From Vibrio mangrovi (GTDB taxonomy: Bacteria > Pseudomonadota > Gammaproteobacteria > Enterobacterales > Vibrionaceae), in the NCBI RefSeq assembly GCF_024346955.1, contig NZ_AP024883.1:2852001-2916000 (forward strand): a stretch of 64,000 nucleotides of DNA. Reading direction: 5' to 3'. Below are positions 1 through 8,724 of the stretch, piece after piece; positions within the stretch are counted from its first letter, which is position 1; every line of letters starts with the position of its first letter. Below the pieces are notes generated by a model, which did not search any database, was not told the DNA's origin, and saw only the letters and a program-made list of their open reading frames with translations. The position numbers and the translations under genes were made by a program.

Positions 1-1
1 T

Positions 2-424
2 GCGGCTACAGTCGCCGTCTCCTGTAATCCGGACTCAAAAATTGCAGAGATTGCCCGGATTGCTATTTCTCCCGTTGTCGGCCCCGAAGCTCTGACAGGT
101 TCAACCCGGCTAAAATCAGGCACTGCGCAAAAGCTGGTCCTGAATATGCTGACAACAGCCAGTATGATCCGATTAGGCAAAAGCTACCAGAACCTGATGG
201 TTGACGTACAGGCAACTAACAAGAAACTGGAAGCCCGGGCAATCCGGATCGTTATGCAGGCAACCGACTGTGGAAAAGAGCGCGCCGAACAGTTACTGAA
301 ACTCAGCAACAACAACGCAAAGATTGCAATTTTAATGCAGTTGACTGATATGACCTGTCAAGAGGCAACGGAGAAACTCTCACAATCTCAGGGTTTTCTG
401 CGTAAAGCGATACAGAACCAGTAA
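2..424 (+). CDS. murQ: N-acetylmuramic acid 6-phosphate etherase, C-terminal part (partial)
   Basis: The reading frame is open from base 2 to the stop at 422-424, so only the last 140 residues are in the window. The segment GPEALTGSTRLKSGTA matches the conserved sugar-phosphate-binding part of MurQ, and the C-terminal helical stretch (KERAEQLL) is also typical. MurQ cleaves the lactyl ether of MurNAc-6-phosphate to give GlcNAc-6-phosphate and D-lactate during cell-wall recycling in the cytoplasm. The gene meets a convergent lipoprotein gene with one base between the stop codons, and no separate terminator is visible. The first internal ATG (146) is not a plausible start because family similarity continues upstream of it. 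Confidence 0.9.
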   Translation, partial: AATVAVSCNPDSKIAEIARIAISPVVGPEALTGSTRLKSGTAQKLVLNMLTTASMIRLGKSYQNLMVDVQATNKKLEARAIRIVMQATDCGKERAEQLLKLSNNNAKIAILMQLTDMTCQEATEKLSQSQGFLRKAIQNQ

Positions 425-425
425 A

Positions 426-791
426 TCAATCATTTGTATATTGTTCCCAGCCCCGCCGCCATTCCATTCGGAACTGATTACCGTCTGGTGTTCCGTCACA
501 AACCCCATCGTAATACTGACCGGATAAGCCGATTTGATAGGCAAAGTCCGGGTTACAGTATTTTTTCACACCTTCTGAGTATCCTTCATCATAATTAGCC
601 AGTTGAACAGCTCCCAGCTCAGAGAGCGCTTTATAGGTCCGCTGCTGATGGCCGGCAATACCATCACGATACCCAATCTGATACCAATCCCCCTGAGTCG
701 CCAGTGATTCATCCAACGATGCACATCCCAGCAGAAACAACGAAACTCCCATCACACCCAGCCAAGTACGATATCTCATCACAACGCTCAT
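426..791 (-). CDS. DUF2799-type small lipoprotein
   Basis: This 121-residue protein has a short hydrophobic N-terminus ending in a lipobox (LFLLGC, Cys at about residue 23), so it should be a lipidated envelope protein. The mature part carries repeated G-Y/x-x-D/E-G motifs (GYRDGIAG, YDEGYSEG, YDGVCDG) characteristic of the DUF2799 family. The function of that family is not known. The first ATG (791) has an AAGG only one base upstream, so the ATG at 779 is a possible alternative start. It is convergent with murQ and divergent from the CstA-family gene. Confidence 0.8.
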   Translation of the reverse strand: MSVVMRYRTWLGVMGVSLFLLGCASLDESLATQGDWYQIGYRDGIAGHQQRTYKALSELGAVQLANYDEGYSEGVKKYCNPDFAYQIGLSGQYYDGVCDGTPDGNQFRMEWRRGWEQYTND

Positions 792-926
792 ACCTTGTTT
801 TATATTCCTGTAACTTCAACAATATACGTTTTCCCGGCAAAACACCAAAAACAAAAGGAAAGAATCTCTTCCTTTAAGGAATCGAGAGTACATCAGCCAC
901 CAATTGACATATCAGTCGATAGCGAT

Positions 927-955
927 ACCACTTGTGACCAGTTAAAGACCACTTA
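927..955 (+). promoter_or_regulatory. Probable BtsR (YehT) binding site upstream of cstA
   Basis: Two direct repeats, ACCACTTG (927-934) and ACCACTTA (948-955), are separated by exactly 13 bases. The operator described for E. coli BtsR/YehT upstream of the pyruvate transporter gene yjiY (btsT) is ACC[G/A]CT[C/T]A-N13-ACC[G/A]CT[C/T]A. The second copy matches fully; the first differs only in its last base. The site is about 60 bp upstream of a TATATAA box, a sensible place for an activator. The inference is that the BtsS/BtsR pyruvate-sensing system controls the downstream transporter. Confidence 0.72.
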
Positions 956-1027
956 ATTCTTCATATGACCGCTCACCAGACTTTCACATGCATAACCCAT
1001 CTGGTCAGACTAGTCTATATAAAAGGG

Positions 1028-1071
1028 CATCTCTGACCTGATACAAAAACATCTCTGGCCTGAAACAAAAG
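1028..1071 (+). repeat. 22-bp imperfect tandem duplication in the cstA leader
   Basis: Copy 1 (1028-1049) and copy 2 (1050-1071) each begin CATCTCTG and differ at three positions. The second copy runs into the ribosome-binding site (AAAAGG), nine bases before the cstA start codon. It may be a recent duplication or a translation-control element. Confidence 0.6.
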
Positions 1072-1080
1072 GAAAATAAT

Positions 1081-2568
1081 ATGTTGTGGTTCTTCGTCTC
1101 TCTGATCGCCTTAGTTGGTGGTTACTTTATCTACGGTACTTTTGTCGAAAAAATATTTGGTATTAATGAGAAACGTCAGACACCGGCCTACAGTCAGACC
1201 GATGGCGTCGACTATGTACCATTATCAACGCCGAAAGTTTACCTCGTCCAGTTACTGAACATTGCCGGTGTCGGGCCAATCTTCGGCCCGATTATGGGGG
1301 CACTTTATGGCCCGGCGGCTTTATTGTGGATTGTAATAGGCAGTATCTTTGCCGGTGCTGTCCATGATTACTTTTCAGGGATGTTATCCGTCAGAAACGG
1401 AGGCGCATCTGTACCGAACATCAGCGGAAAATATCTGGGAAGTGGTGCCAAGCATTTCATGAATGTCTTTGCGATTATTCTGCTACTGCTTGTCGGAGTT
1501 GTTTTTGTCTCTGCACCTGCCGGTATGATTACCAATCTGGTGAACGAACAATCTTCGCTGCATATCGGAACAGGTTTCATGGTCGTCATCATCTTTGCTT
1601 ACTACATTCTGGCAACCATTGTTCCGGTCGATAAAATCATCGGTCGCTTCTATCCTCTGTTTGGTGCGTTACTCGTCTTCATGTCTGTTGGCCTGATGAC
1701 CGCAATAATAGTCTCTGATGAACATACCATCATGGGTGGCTTCACCATGAGCGATATGTTCAGTAATCTGAATCCGAAAGATATGCCAATGTGGCCGGCG
1801 CTATTCATTACAATTGCCTGTGGTGCAATATCTGGCTTCCATGCAACACAGTCGCCTTTGATGGCCCGTTGTATGGAGAATGAGAAAAGTGGTCGCTTCG
1901 TGTTCTATGGGGCAATGATTGGTGAAGGCGCAATTGCTCTGATTTGGTGTACGATTGCTCTGTCATACTTCGGCTCACTGGACGGTCTATCCGAAGCTAT
2001 CAGTCAGGGTGGACCAGGAAATGTTGTCTACAGTGCATCATTTGGTCTGTTGGGAGTCTTCGGAGGCGTACTGGCTTTCCTCGGTGTTGTTATTCTCCCC
2101 ATCACTTCCGGTGATACAGCTTTCCGCTCCAGTCGTCTGATTCTGGCAGAATACTTCAATGTCGAGCAAAAAACCTTACGCAGCCGCCTGATGATGGCAT
2201 TACCACTTTTCGTCATCGGAGCCATTCTGACTCAGGTTGATTTCGGCATCATCTGGCGCTACTTCGGCTTTGCCAACCAAACCACTGCCGTTGTGATGCT
2301 TTGGACAGCTTCTGCTTATCTGCTGCGTCATCACAAGTTCCACTGGATTACAACTATACCTGCGCTATTCATGACCACTGTCTGTGTCAGCTTCATTCTT
2401 AACAGCAGTACACTTGGATTCGGTCTACCTATGCAGCTTTCTACAATACTCGGTTTCGTTGCAGCAATGACTATGCTGGCTTACGTCATTAAAGCTGCAA
2501 AAGGAAATAAAGGCATCGATCTTTCAGATGTGGAAGAAACACCGGACAAACTGACTAAAACAGTCTGA
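1081..2568 (+). CDS. cstA: CstA-family pyruvate/peptide transporter
   Basis: This 495-residue, highly hydrophobic protein opens with the CstA signature region (VGGYFIYGTFVEKIFG, then LNIAGVGPIFGPI and VHDYFSGMLSVR). Family members are inner-membrane carriers; E. coli CstA and BtsT (YjiY) are about 700 residues and take up pyruvate or peptides under starvation. This protein is about 200 residues shorter, ending after the last predicted helix, with no sign of a broken frame, so it looks like a naturally short subfamily. The ATG has AAAAGG eight bases upstream. The upstream BtsR-like repeat suggests pyruvate is the signal and perhaps the substrate. A strong hairpin terminator follows. Confidence 0.9.
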   Translation: MLWFFVSLIALVGGYFIYGTFVEKIFGINEKRQTPAYSQTDGVDYVPLSTPKVYLVQLLNIAGVGPIFGPIMGALYGPAALLWIVIGSIFAGAVHDYFSGMLSVRNGGASVPNISGKYLGSGAKHFMNVFAIILLLLVGVVFVSAPAGMITNLVNEQSSLHIGTGFMVVIIFAYYILATIVPVDKIIGRFYPLFGALLVFMSVGLMTAIIVSDEHTIMGGFTMSDMFSNLNPKDMPMWPALFITIACGAISGFHATQSPLMARCMENEKSGRFVFYGAMIGEGAIALIWCTIALSYFGSLDGLSEAISQGGPGNVVYSASFGLLGVFGGVLAFLGVVILPITSGDTAFRSSRLILAEYFNVEQKTLRSRLMMALPLFVIGAILTQVDFGIIWRYFGFANQTTAVVMLWTASAYLLRHHKFHWITTIPALFMTTVCVSFILNSSTLGFGLPMQLSTILGFVAAMTMLAYVIKAAKGNKGIDLSDVEETPDKLTKTV

Positions 2569-2588
2569 CTTCCGGCAGAAATACGAAG

Positions 2589-2610
2589 AAGGGCTCCTGA
2601 AGGAGCCCTT
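2589..2610. terminator. Bidirectional terminator between cstA and ispH
   Basis: A 9-bp perfect stem (AAGGGCTCC / GGAGCCCTT) with a TGAA loop sits between the convergent stops of cstA (2568) and ispH (2633). It is followed by TTATT on the plus strand. It can serve both genes. Confidence 0.85.
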
Positions 2611-2632
2611 TATTCATCAGACAAAAAACATC

Positions 2633-3595
2633 TTAATCAATCTGTTTAATCTGCAATTCTTTCGGCACTTCAAAGAACATATTCTCTTCCCGTCCCAAAA
2701 CCTCTTCAACCGATACTGCACCCAGCTCACGAATACGTTCAAGGATCTGGTTGACCAATGCTTCCGGAGCGGAAGCACCAGCAGTCACTCCAACTGTACC
2801 GGCATCGGTCAGCCACTTTGGATTAATGTCTTCTGGTCGGTCGGTCAGAAACGCCACTGTCCCTAACTTCTCAGCCAATTCTTTCAGTCGTGTTGAATTC
2901 GAAGAGTTTTTCGAACCAACCACGATCATCACATCAACCTGTCCGGCGAGAATACGAACTGCATCCTGACGGTTTTGAGTGGCATAACAGATGTCATCTT
3001 TACGAGGTCCCTGAATCTCAGGAAAAACAGCTCGCAATTCATCGATCACGTCAGCTGTCTCATCAACAGAAAGTGTCGTCTGACTGACATAATGAAGATT
3101 GTCCGGGTGCTTTACTATATGTTTTAACTGAGCGACATCTTCTGTTCTTTCAACCAGATACATTCCTCCGGCCTGACTGGCATACTGCCCCATCGTTCCT
3201 TCAACTTCCGGATGTCCGGCATGGCCGATCAAAATGACTTCCATGTTCTTTCTGCTGGCCCGGGCTACTTCCATATGAACTTTGGTCACCAAAGGACAAG
3301 TCGCATCAAAAACCGTCAGTTCTCTGGCTTTGGCTTCACTTCTTACTGCCTGAGAAACACCGTGCGCAGAAAATATCACAATATGATTGTCCGGAACTTC
3401 ACTTAACTCTTCGACAAAGATGGCGCCACGCTGTTTCAGATCTTCAACAACAAACCGATTGTGGACCACTTCATGACGAACATAAATCGGTGGTTGATAC
3501 ATCTCCAGAGCTCGTTCAACAATACTGATGGCCCGGTCAACACCAGCGCAGAAACCGCGAGGGTTTGCTAGTAATATTTTCATGTTATTGCCCAT
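2633..3595 (-). CDS. ispH: 4-hydroxy-3-methylbut-2-enyl diphosphate reductase
   Basis: IspH performs the last step of the MEP isoprenoid pathway, giving IPP and DMAPP, with a [4Fe-4S] cluster. The three cluster-ligand cysteines are visible in NPRGFCAGVDRA, FDATCPLV and DDICYATQNRQ. The frame encodes 320 residues from the ATG at 3595; family members usually begin at MKILLANPRG, which is residue 5 here (ATG at 3583). The upstream ATG has the better GAG-type ribosome-binding site, so the start is uncertain by four codons. It is the last gene of the ribF-ileS-lspA-fkpB-ispH operon, the same order as in E. coli. Confidence 0.95.
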   Translation of the reverse strand: MGNNMKILLANPRGFCAGVDRAISIVERALEMYQPPIYVRHEVVHNRFVVEDLKQRGAIFVEELSEVPDNHIVIFSAHGVSQAVRSEAKARELTVFDATCPLVTKVHMEVARASRKNMEVILIGHAGHPEVEGTMGQYASQAGGMYLVERTEDVAQLKHIVKHPDNLHYVSQTTLSVDETADVIDELRAVFPEIQGPRKDDICYATQNRQDAVRILAGQVDVMIVVGSKNSSNSTRLKELAEKLGTVAFLTDRPEDINPKWLTDAGTVGVTAGASAPEALVNQILERIRELGAVSVEEVLGREENMFFEVPKELQIKQID

Positions 3596-3634
3596 GGAAT
3601 CTCACTCACTTCACGACGATACCGTCATTTCACC

Positions 3635-4084
3635 CTATTCTACCGCCAGAATCTCAACATCAAAAATAACATCCTGTCCAGCCAGCGGATGATTAAAATC
3701 GACAGTAACTGATTCCCCTTCAATCGCAGTGATAATTCCAGGAATTTCAGCACCATCAGGCCCGCTGAATGCCATGATAACACCGACTTCAAGCTGCACT
3801 TCTCCAGCAAATTTTGTCCGGTCCATGTAATGAATATTATCTGGATTCGGCAGACCAAACGCATCTTCAGCTTTCAGTTCTATCGTTCGTTGATCACCAG
3901 CCTGCAATCCCAGCAGACATTGCTCAAAGTTATCACTCAGGCTGCCATCACCAATCACCAGTTTTGCCGGTTTCCCCATCTGATGTGTACTGTCAGCGAC
4001 TGAACCATCTTTCAGTTTGATGGTGAAATGAAAAGTTACGGCAGCATCCTGTTGTATTGATTTTTCTTTTGCTGTATTTATCAC
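3635..4084 (-). CDS. fkpB: FKBP-type peptidyl-prolyl isomerase
   Basis: This is a small SlpA-like FKBP domain: VTFHFTIKLKDG, then GDGSLSDNFEQCLLGL, and near the C-terminus VDFNHPLAGQDV, all hallmarks of the group. It is a cytoplasmic prolyl isomerase/chaperone. The GTG at 4084 gives 149 residues, the length of the E. coli protein, and has GGGAG about 11 bases upstream. A longer frame reaches a TTG at 4114 but adds non-conserved residues. It lies between lspA and ispH as in many gammaproteobacteria. Confidence 0.9.
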   Translation of the reverse strand: MINTAKEKSIQQDAAVTFHFTIKLKDGSVADSTHQMGKPAKLVIGDGSLSDNFEQCLLGLQAGDQRTIELKAEDAFGLPNPDNIHYMDRTKFAGEVQLEVGVIMAFSGPDGAEIPGIITAIEGESVTVDFNHPLAGQDVIFDVEILAVE

Positions 4085-4174
4085 GAGCTTTACTTCTCCC
4101 TGCCTTGATTGCAAAAAGCGCTATCCGAATCAACAGACAGCGCTTAAGGTGATCCATAAAATGAATCAGGATAA

Positions 4175-4672
4175 TTATTTGGCTTCTTTACTACGAAAAC
4201 CATCGAGAATCAGCATCGCCGCACCGACACAGATCGCACTATCAGCCAGATTAAAAGCCGGCCAGTGGTGAACACCCCAATAAAAATCGAGATAATCAAC
4301 AACAAATCCGTGTACAACCCGATCAAAGACGTTCCCTACGGCCCCTCCGATGATCATCGCATAGGCGCAGTTACTCCATCGATCAGTCACCGGCTGCCGA
4401 CGCATCCAGTACATCAGGAGCAAAACAACCCCCAGCGCAATACCGGTAAATAACCAGCGCTGCCATCCGGTTTGCTCACTCAGAAAACTAAAAGCAGCGC
4501 CGTAGTTATGCACATACAACAGGTTAAAAAATGGCAACACTTCAACACGATGTTGCCATCCATAATCCATAGAATTCATCACAACTAACTTGATGGCGAT
4601 ATCCAGTACAAACACCAGAACCGCCAGCCATAGCCAGCGGATTCCCGAACGTTTGAGTGTCAGTTCTGTCAT
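4175..4672 (-). CDS. lspA: Lipoprotein signal peptidase (signal peptidase II)
   Basis: This 165-residue protein has four predicted membrane helices. The two catalytic aspartates are in the conserved blocks GNVFDRVVHGFVVDY and FNLADSAICVG. LspA cleaves the signal peptide of diacylglyceryl-modified prolipoproteins in the inner membrane. It acts after Lgt, whose gene is also in this window (14364-15170). GGGA lies seven bases before the ATG. The gap to the upstream ileS stop is only 21 bases, consistent with one transcript. Confidence 0.96.
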   Translation of the reverse strand: MTELTLKRSGIRWLWLAVLVFVLDIAIKLVVMNSMDYGWQHRVEVLPFFNLLYVHNYGAAFSFLSEQTGWQRWLFTGIALGVVLLLMYWMRRQPVTDRWSNCAYAMIIGGAVGNVFDRVVHGFVVDYLDFYWGVHHWPAFNLADSAICVGAAMLILDGFRSKEAK

Positions 4673-4693
4673 ATTTATCCCGTTAGTCAGCGC

Positions 4694-7555
4694 TTATGCA
4701 AACTTACGCACTTCGCCAGCACCTTCTACGTTAGAGACACAGCGGCCACAGATATGCTCATGGCCGGCAATCGTACCCACATCATCAGTATGGTGCCAGC
4801 AGCGCTCACACTTTTCAGCTTCAGTTGCGGTAACCATGACAAACAAACCATCAATCTCTGTTTCCTGAGCTTGTGCTGCCTTTTCAGTCACAGATTTCAC
4901 AGCCGCCTTCGATGTCAGCAGAACGAAACGGAGTTCATCTTCAAGTAACTTCAGCTTCTCGGCTAAATCCCCATCCGCATATAGCGTCACTTCGGCTTGC
5001 AGCGAACCACCGATGGTTTTCTCGTTACGGGCAGTTTCCAGCAGCTTATTAACTACGCCACGGACTTCCTGAATTTTCTCCCAGAACGCATTATCTAAAG
5101 ACTCGCCGTCTTTCAGACCGAACAGTCCGTCATACCACTCACCGGCAAATACAAACTTACCACGCGCTTCACCATTCGCTTGTGACGCTGGCATTTCACG
5201 CCAGATCTCATCAGCGGTAAATGACATGATTGGTGCCATCCAGCGGACCAACGCTTCAACAATATAGAAAAGTGCTGTTTGACAGCTTCTCTGTGCATGT
5301 CCACCACGTTTTGCCGTGTACTGGCGATCTTTAATCACATCCAGATAAAAAGATCCCATTTCAATCGAACAGAAGTGCATCAGACGTTGAACCACAGCAT
5401 GCGTATTATATCCATCATAAGCTTTAATGATCTCTTCCTGAGCAGCTAAAGCTCGGGCAACAGCCCAGCGATCCAGAGCAACCATTTCTTCCATTGGAAT
5501 AATATCGGTAACAGGATTAAAACCACTTAAGTTTGCCAGGAAGAAACGTGCTGTATTACGAATCCGGCGGTATGCATCAGCTGAACGCTTCAGAATTTCA
5601 TCAGAAACAGCGACTTCACCTGTATAATCAGTGGAAGCAACCCACAAACGTAAAATATCTGCTCCCAGTTTATTGATCACATCTTTTGGTGCAATCGTAT
5701 TCCCGATCGATTTAGACATCTTACGGCCCTGACCGTCGACTGTGAATCCATGAGTCAGAACTTCCCGGTAAGGTGCTTTACCTTTCATTGCAATCGATGA
5801 AATCAGAGAAGACTGGAACCAGCCCCGATGCTGATCGGAACCTTCCAGATACATATCCGCTTCAGCGCCATGGAACTCTTCACGATTATCTACGACTGAA
5901 TAATGAGTTACACCTGAGTCAAACCAGACATCAAGAGTATCTAATACCTTTTCATATTGTGCAGCTTCATCACCCAGCAACTCAGCGGCATCGAGATCCC
6001 ACCACGCCTGAATGCCTTTCTGCTCAACCAATTGAGCTACTTTTTCAATCAGTTCAGAAGATTTAGGATGCAACTCTGCGGTTTCTTTATGCACAAACAA
6101 GGCAATCGGCACACCCCAGGTCCGCTGACGAGAGATACACCATTCCGGACGGCCTTCCACCATGCTTTCAATCCGGCTTTGTCCCCAGTCCGGCATCCAC
6201 TTCACGCCTTTAATTGCTTCCAGAGCTTTTGTCCGGAGACCTGCCTGATCCATCGAAACAAACCATTGCGGTGTTGCCCGGAAAATAATCGGTGTCTTAT
6301 GACGCCAGCAATGCGGATAGCTATGCTCATATGCATGGTGATGTAAGAGAGCATTTTTCTCTTTCAACACCTCGATCACTGCATCGTTTGCTTTAAATAC
6401 ATGCTGACCGGCAAATAGTTCAGTATCCGGCAGGTAAACACCGTTTGAACCGACAGGGTTTGCAACTTCCAACTCGTATTTCTGACCAACGACAAAGTCT
6501 TCCTGACCGTGACCGGGAGCCGTATGCACAACACCAGTACCAGAGTCCGTCGTCACATGATCACCTAAGATCGCAGGAACAGTGAAATCATAGAAAGGAT
6601 GGTTGAAGCGGACTAATTCCAAATCAGCACCGGTAGCAAATCCCAGATTATGGAAGTGTTCAATCCCAGCACGATCCATCACATCTTTTGCCAGTTCAGA
6701 TGCGATAATGATCCGTTCAGCCTGACGTCCGGTCGTATCATCTGCTTCAATCTGAATTAAGGCATACTCCAGATCTTCCCGTAAACAGACAGCCCGGTTT
6801 GCCGGTAAAGTCCATGGTGTGGTTGTCCAGATGACAATGGAGATATCACCATGACCTTCATGGCCTTTGTTTAAAGTAAATTTAGACAATAATGCAGATA
6901 CATCCGCGGCTCTAAAACGTACATCAATCGAGGGAGAAACTTTGTCTTTATACTCAACCTCTGCTTCAGCAAGTGCGCTTCCACAGTCAGTACACCAGTG
7001 AACAGGTTTAAAGCCTTTTAACAGATGACCATTATCTGCAATTTTACCCAGAGCCCGAATAATATTGGCTTCTGTAGCGAAATCCATCGTGAGGTAAGGT
7101 TTATCCCACTCACCAAGAATTCCCAGACGTTTAAAGCTCTCTTTCTGACCTTCAACCTGTCCGGCAGCATACTCACGACATTTCTCACGAAATTCAGCTG
7201 CTGTAACTTTCTGACCGGGTTTTCCGACTTTCTTCTCAACCATCAGTTCAATGGGCAGACCGTGACAATCCCACCCAGGAATATACGGTGCGTCAAAACC
7301 TGAAAGAGTTTTGGATTTGATAATAATGTCTTTAAGAATCTTATTCAGAGCGTGACCAATATGAATATCACCGTTGGCGTAAGGAGGGCCATCATGTAAT
7401 ACGAAAGATTTTTTGCCTTTTTTAGCTTTACGGATCTCACCGTAAAGATCCTCTTGATACCAACGTTTCAGCATATCCGGCTCGCGTTGCGCCAGATTGC
7501 CACGCATTGGAAACCCTGTTTCAGGTAAATTCAGGGTATCTTTATATTCACTCAT
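4694..7555 (-). CDS. ileS: Isoleucyl-tRNA synthetase
   Basis: This 953-residue class I aminoacyl-tRNA synthetase has the HIGH motif in ANGDIHIGHALNK and the KMSKS motif in GQGRKMSKSIGN. A C-terminal zinc-binding element (CERCW ... CGRCVSN) is present, and the length is normal for the bacterial type sensitive to pseudomonic acid. The editing domain lies between, with TAPGHGQEDF recognisable. It charges tRNA-Ile in the cytoplasm. It is co-transcribed with ribF upstream (59-base gap) and lspA downstream. Confidence 0.97.
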   Translation of the reverse strand: MSEYKDTLNLPETGFPMRGNLAQREPDMLKRWYQEDLYGEIRKAKKGKKSFVLHDGPPYANGDIHIGHALNKILKDIIIKSKTLSGFDAPYIPGWDCHGLPIELMVEKKVGKPGQKVTAAEFREKCREYAAGQVEGQKESFKRLGILGEWDKPYLTMDFATEANIIRALGKIADNGHLLKGFKPVHWCTDCGSALAEAEVEYKDKVSPSIDVRFRAADVSALLSKFTLNKGHEGHGDISIVIWTTTPWTLPANRAVCLREDLEYALIQIEADDTTGRQAERIIIASELAKDVMDRAGIEHFHNLGFATGADLELVRFNHPFYDFTVPAILGDHVTTDSGTGVVHTAPGHGQEDFVVGQKYELEVANPVGSNGVYLPDTELFAGQHVFKANDAVIEVLKEKNALLHHHAYEHSYPHCWRHKTPIIFRATPQWFVSMDQAGLRTKALEAIKGVKWMPDWGQSRIESMVEGRPEWCISRQRTWGVPIALFVHKETAELHPKSSELIEKVAQLVEQKGIQAWWDLDAAELLGDEAAQYEKVLDTLDVWFDSGVTHYSVVDNREEFHGAEADMYLEGSDQHRGWFQSSLISSIAMKGKAPYREVLTHGFTVDGQGRKMSKSIGNTIAPKDVINKLGADILRLWVASTDYTGEVAVSDEILKRSADAYRRIRNTARFFLANLSGFNPVTDIIPMEEMVALDRWAVARALAAQEEIIKAYDGYNTHAVVQRLMHFCSIEMGSFYLDVIKDRQYTAKRGGHAQRSCQTALFYIVEALVRWMAPIMSFTADEIWREMPASQANGEARGKFVFAGEWYDGLFGLKDGESLDNAFWEKIQEVRGVVNKLLETARNEKTIGGSLQAEVTLYADGDLAEKLKLLEDELRFVLLTSKAAVKSVTEKAAQAQETEIDGLFVMVTATEAEKCERCWHHTDDVGTIAGHEHICGRCVSNVEGAGEVRKFA

Positions 7556-7614
7556 CGATTCTTCATTCCGTTATACTGGGCGAAGTTAGACATTATGTCA
7601 GCCAGACTTTCCGG

Positions 7615-8550
7615 CTAACCCTCACACTGAAGCAACCACACCCTTGCAGCTTCAGCATCCAATTCTATTTGTTGTTTCAAAGCTTCAAAGGAATCAAATT
7701 TATGTTCACCACGAAGCTTATGTAAAAGTGCGACTTCCAGTTGCTTACCGTAAATATCGCCGTGGAACCCAAATAAATGGACTTCCAACTGTTGCCGGAC
7801 ACCATTCACTGTCGGTCGGTGTCCAATATTTGCAACACCACCAATCGGTGTTGCTGCAAGCCCTGAAACCTGTACGACATACACTCCGGAAACCGGAGAG
7901 ACACAACGTTTCAGAGGGATATTAGCTGTCGGAAAACCAATAGTCCGTCCCAGCTTTCTTCCGTGAGAAACACGGCCACTAATACTATAGTGACGGCCAA
8001 GCATCTCCCGGGCAGCGGACAGATCATCGTTCGCCAGAGCTTCACGAATTGCCGTACTGCTGACTCGCAGGCGATCAACACAAAAGCTTTGTGTATTCAC
8101 GACATCGAAACCAAACTTTTCACCAGCCCGCTGCAACATCGCAAAATCACCACGACGTTCCTTGCCAAAACAAAAGTCATCGCCAATGACAAGAAACTTA
8201 ACACCCAAGCGCCTGACCAACAAGTCATGAATAAAGGCTTCTGCCTCGATTTGAGCAAATTGGTCATTAAAATTGACACAAAGCAGACGATCAATCTCTA
8301 GTTTACTCAACTGAACAAACTTATCCCGCAGACGCGTCAGTCGGGCAGGAGCGTGATGTCGGGTAAACAATTCCATCGGCTGCGGCTCAAACGTCATTAC
8401 CATAGACGGAACGCCCAGAATCCGGGCTTGTTCCGCGACCAACCTCAGCACTTTCTGGTGTCCCAGATGGACACCATCAAAATTCCCGATAGTCAAAACA
8501 CAGCCGTGATGCTGTGTACGTATGTTATGAATACCCCGGATTAATTCCAT
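7615..8550 (-). CDS. ribF: Bifunctional riboflavin kinase / FAD synthetase
   Basis: This 311-residue protein has an N-terminal nucleotidyltransferase domain with TIGNFDGVHLGHQ, and a C-terminal flavokinase domain with GRTIGFPTANI. It converts riboflavin to FMN and then FAD in the cytoplasm. It is the first gene of the ribF-ileS-lspA-fkpB-ispH operon. About 170 bases of non-coding sequence separate it from the upstream murJ stop, probably holding the operon promoter. Confidence 0.96.
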   Translation of the reverse strand: MELIRGIHNIRTQHHGCVLTIGNFDGVHLGHQKVLRLVAEQARILGVPSMVMTFEPQPMELFTRHHAPARLTRLRDKFVQLSKLEIDRLLCVNFNDQFAQIEAEAFIHDLLVRRLGVKFLVIGDDFCFGKERRGDFAMLQRAGEKFGFDVVNTQSFCVDRLRVSSTAIREALANDDLSAAREMLGRHYSISGRVSHGRKLGRTIGFPTANIPLKRCVSPVSGVYVVQVSGLAATPIGGVANIGHRPTVNGVRQQLEVHLFGFHGDIYGKQLEVALLHKLRGEHKFDSFEALKQQIELDAEAARVWLLQCEG

Positions 8551-8724
8551 GTAAGACGTTTAGAACCTATTTTCAATTCTTCAGGTGGTGAAACCGACGG
8601 ATTATATAACCTCAGGCCGGGATAAGAAAGTCAATCAGGCCAACAAATATATTTCGACTTCTGCTTTGACAGCTCAACAAGAAGATTTTCAGAAGACCAC
8701 AAGGCATCACAACCTATGCCCTGC

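Larger units (their letters stand above)
792..1080. other. Intergenic region between the DUF2799 gene and cstA
   Basis: This 289-bp divergent promoter region holds the BtsR-like direct repeat at 927-955, a TATATAA box at 1016-1022 that could be the -10 of cstA, and a 22-bp tandem duplication at 1028-1071. No open frame with a ribosome-binding site was seen in it. Confidence 0.6.
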
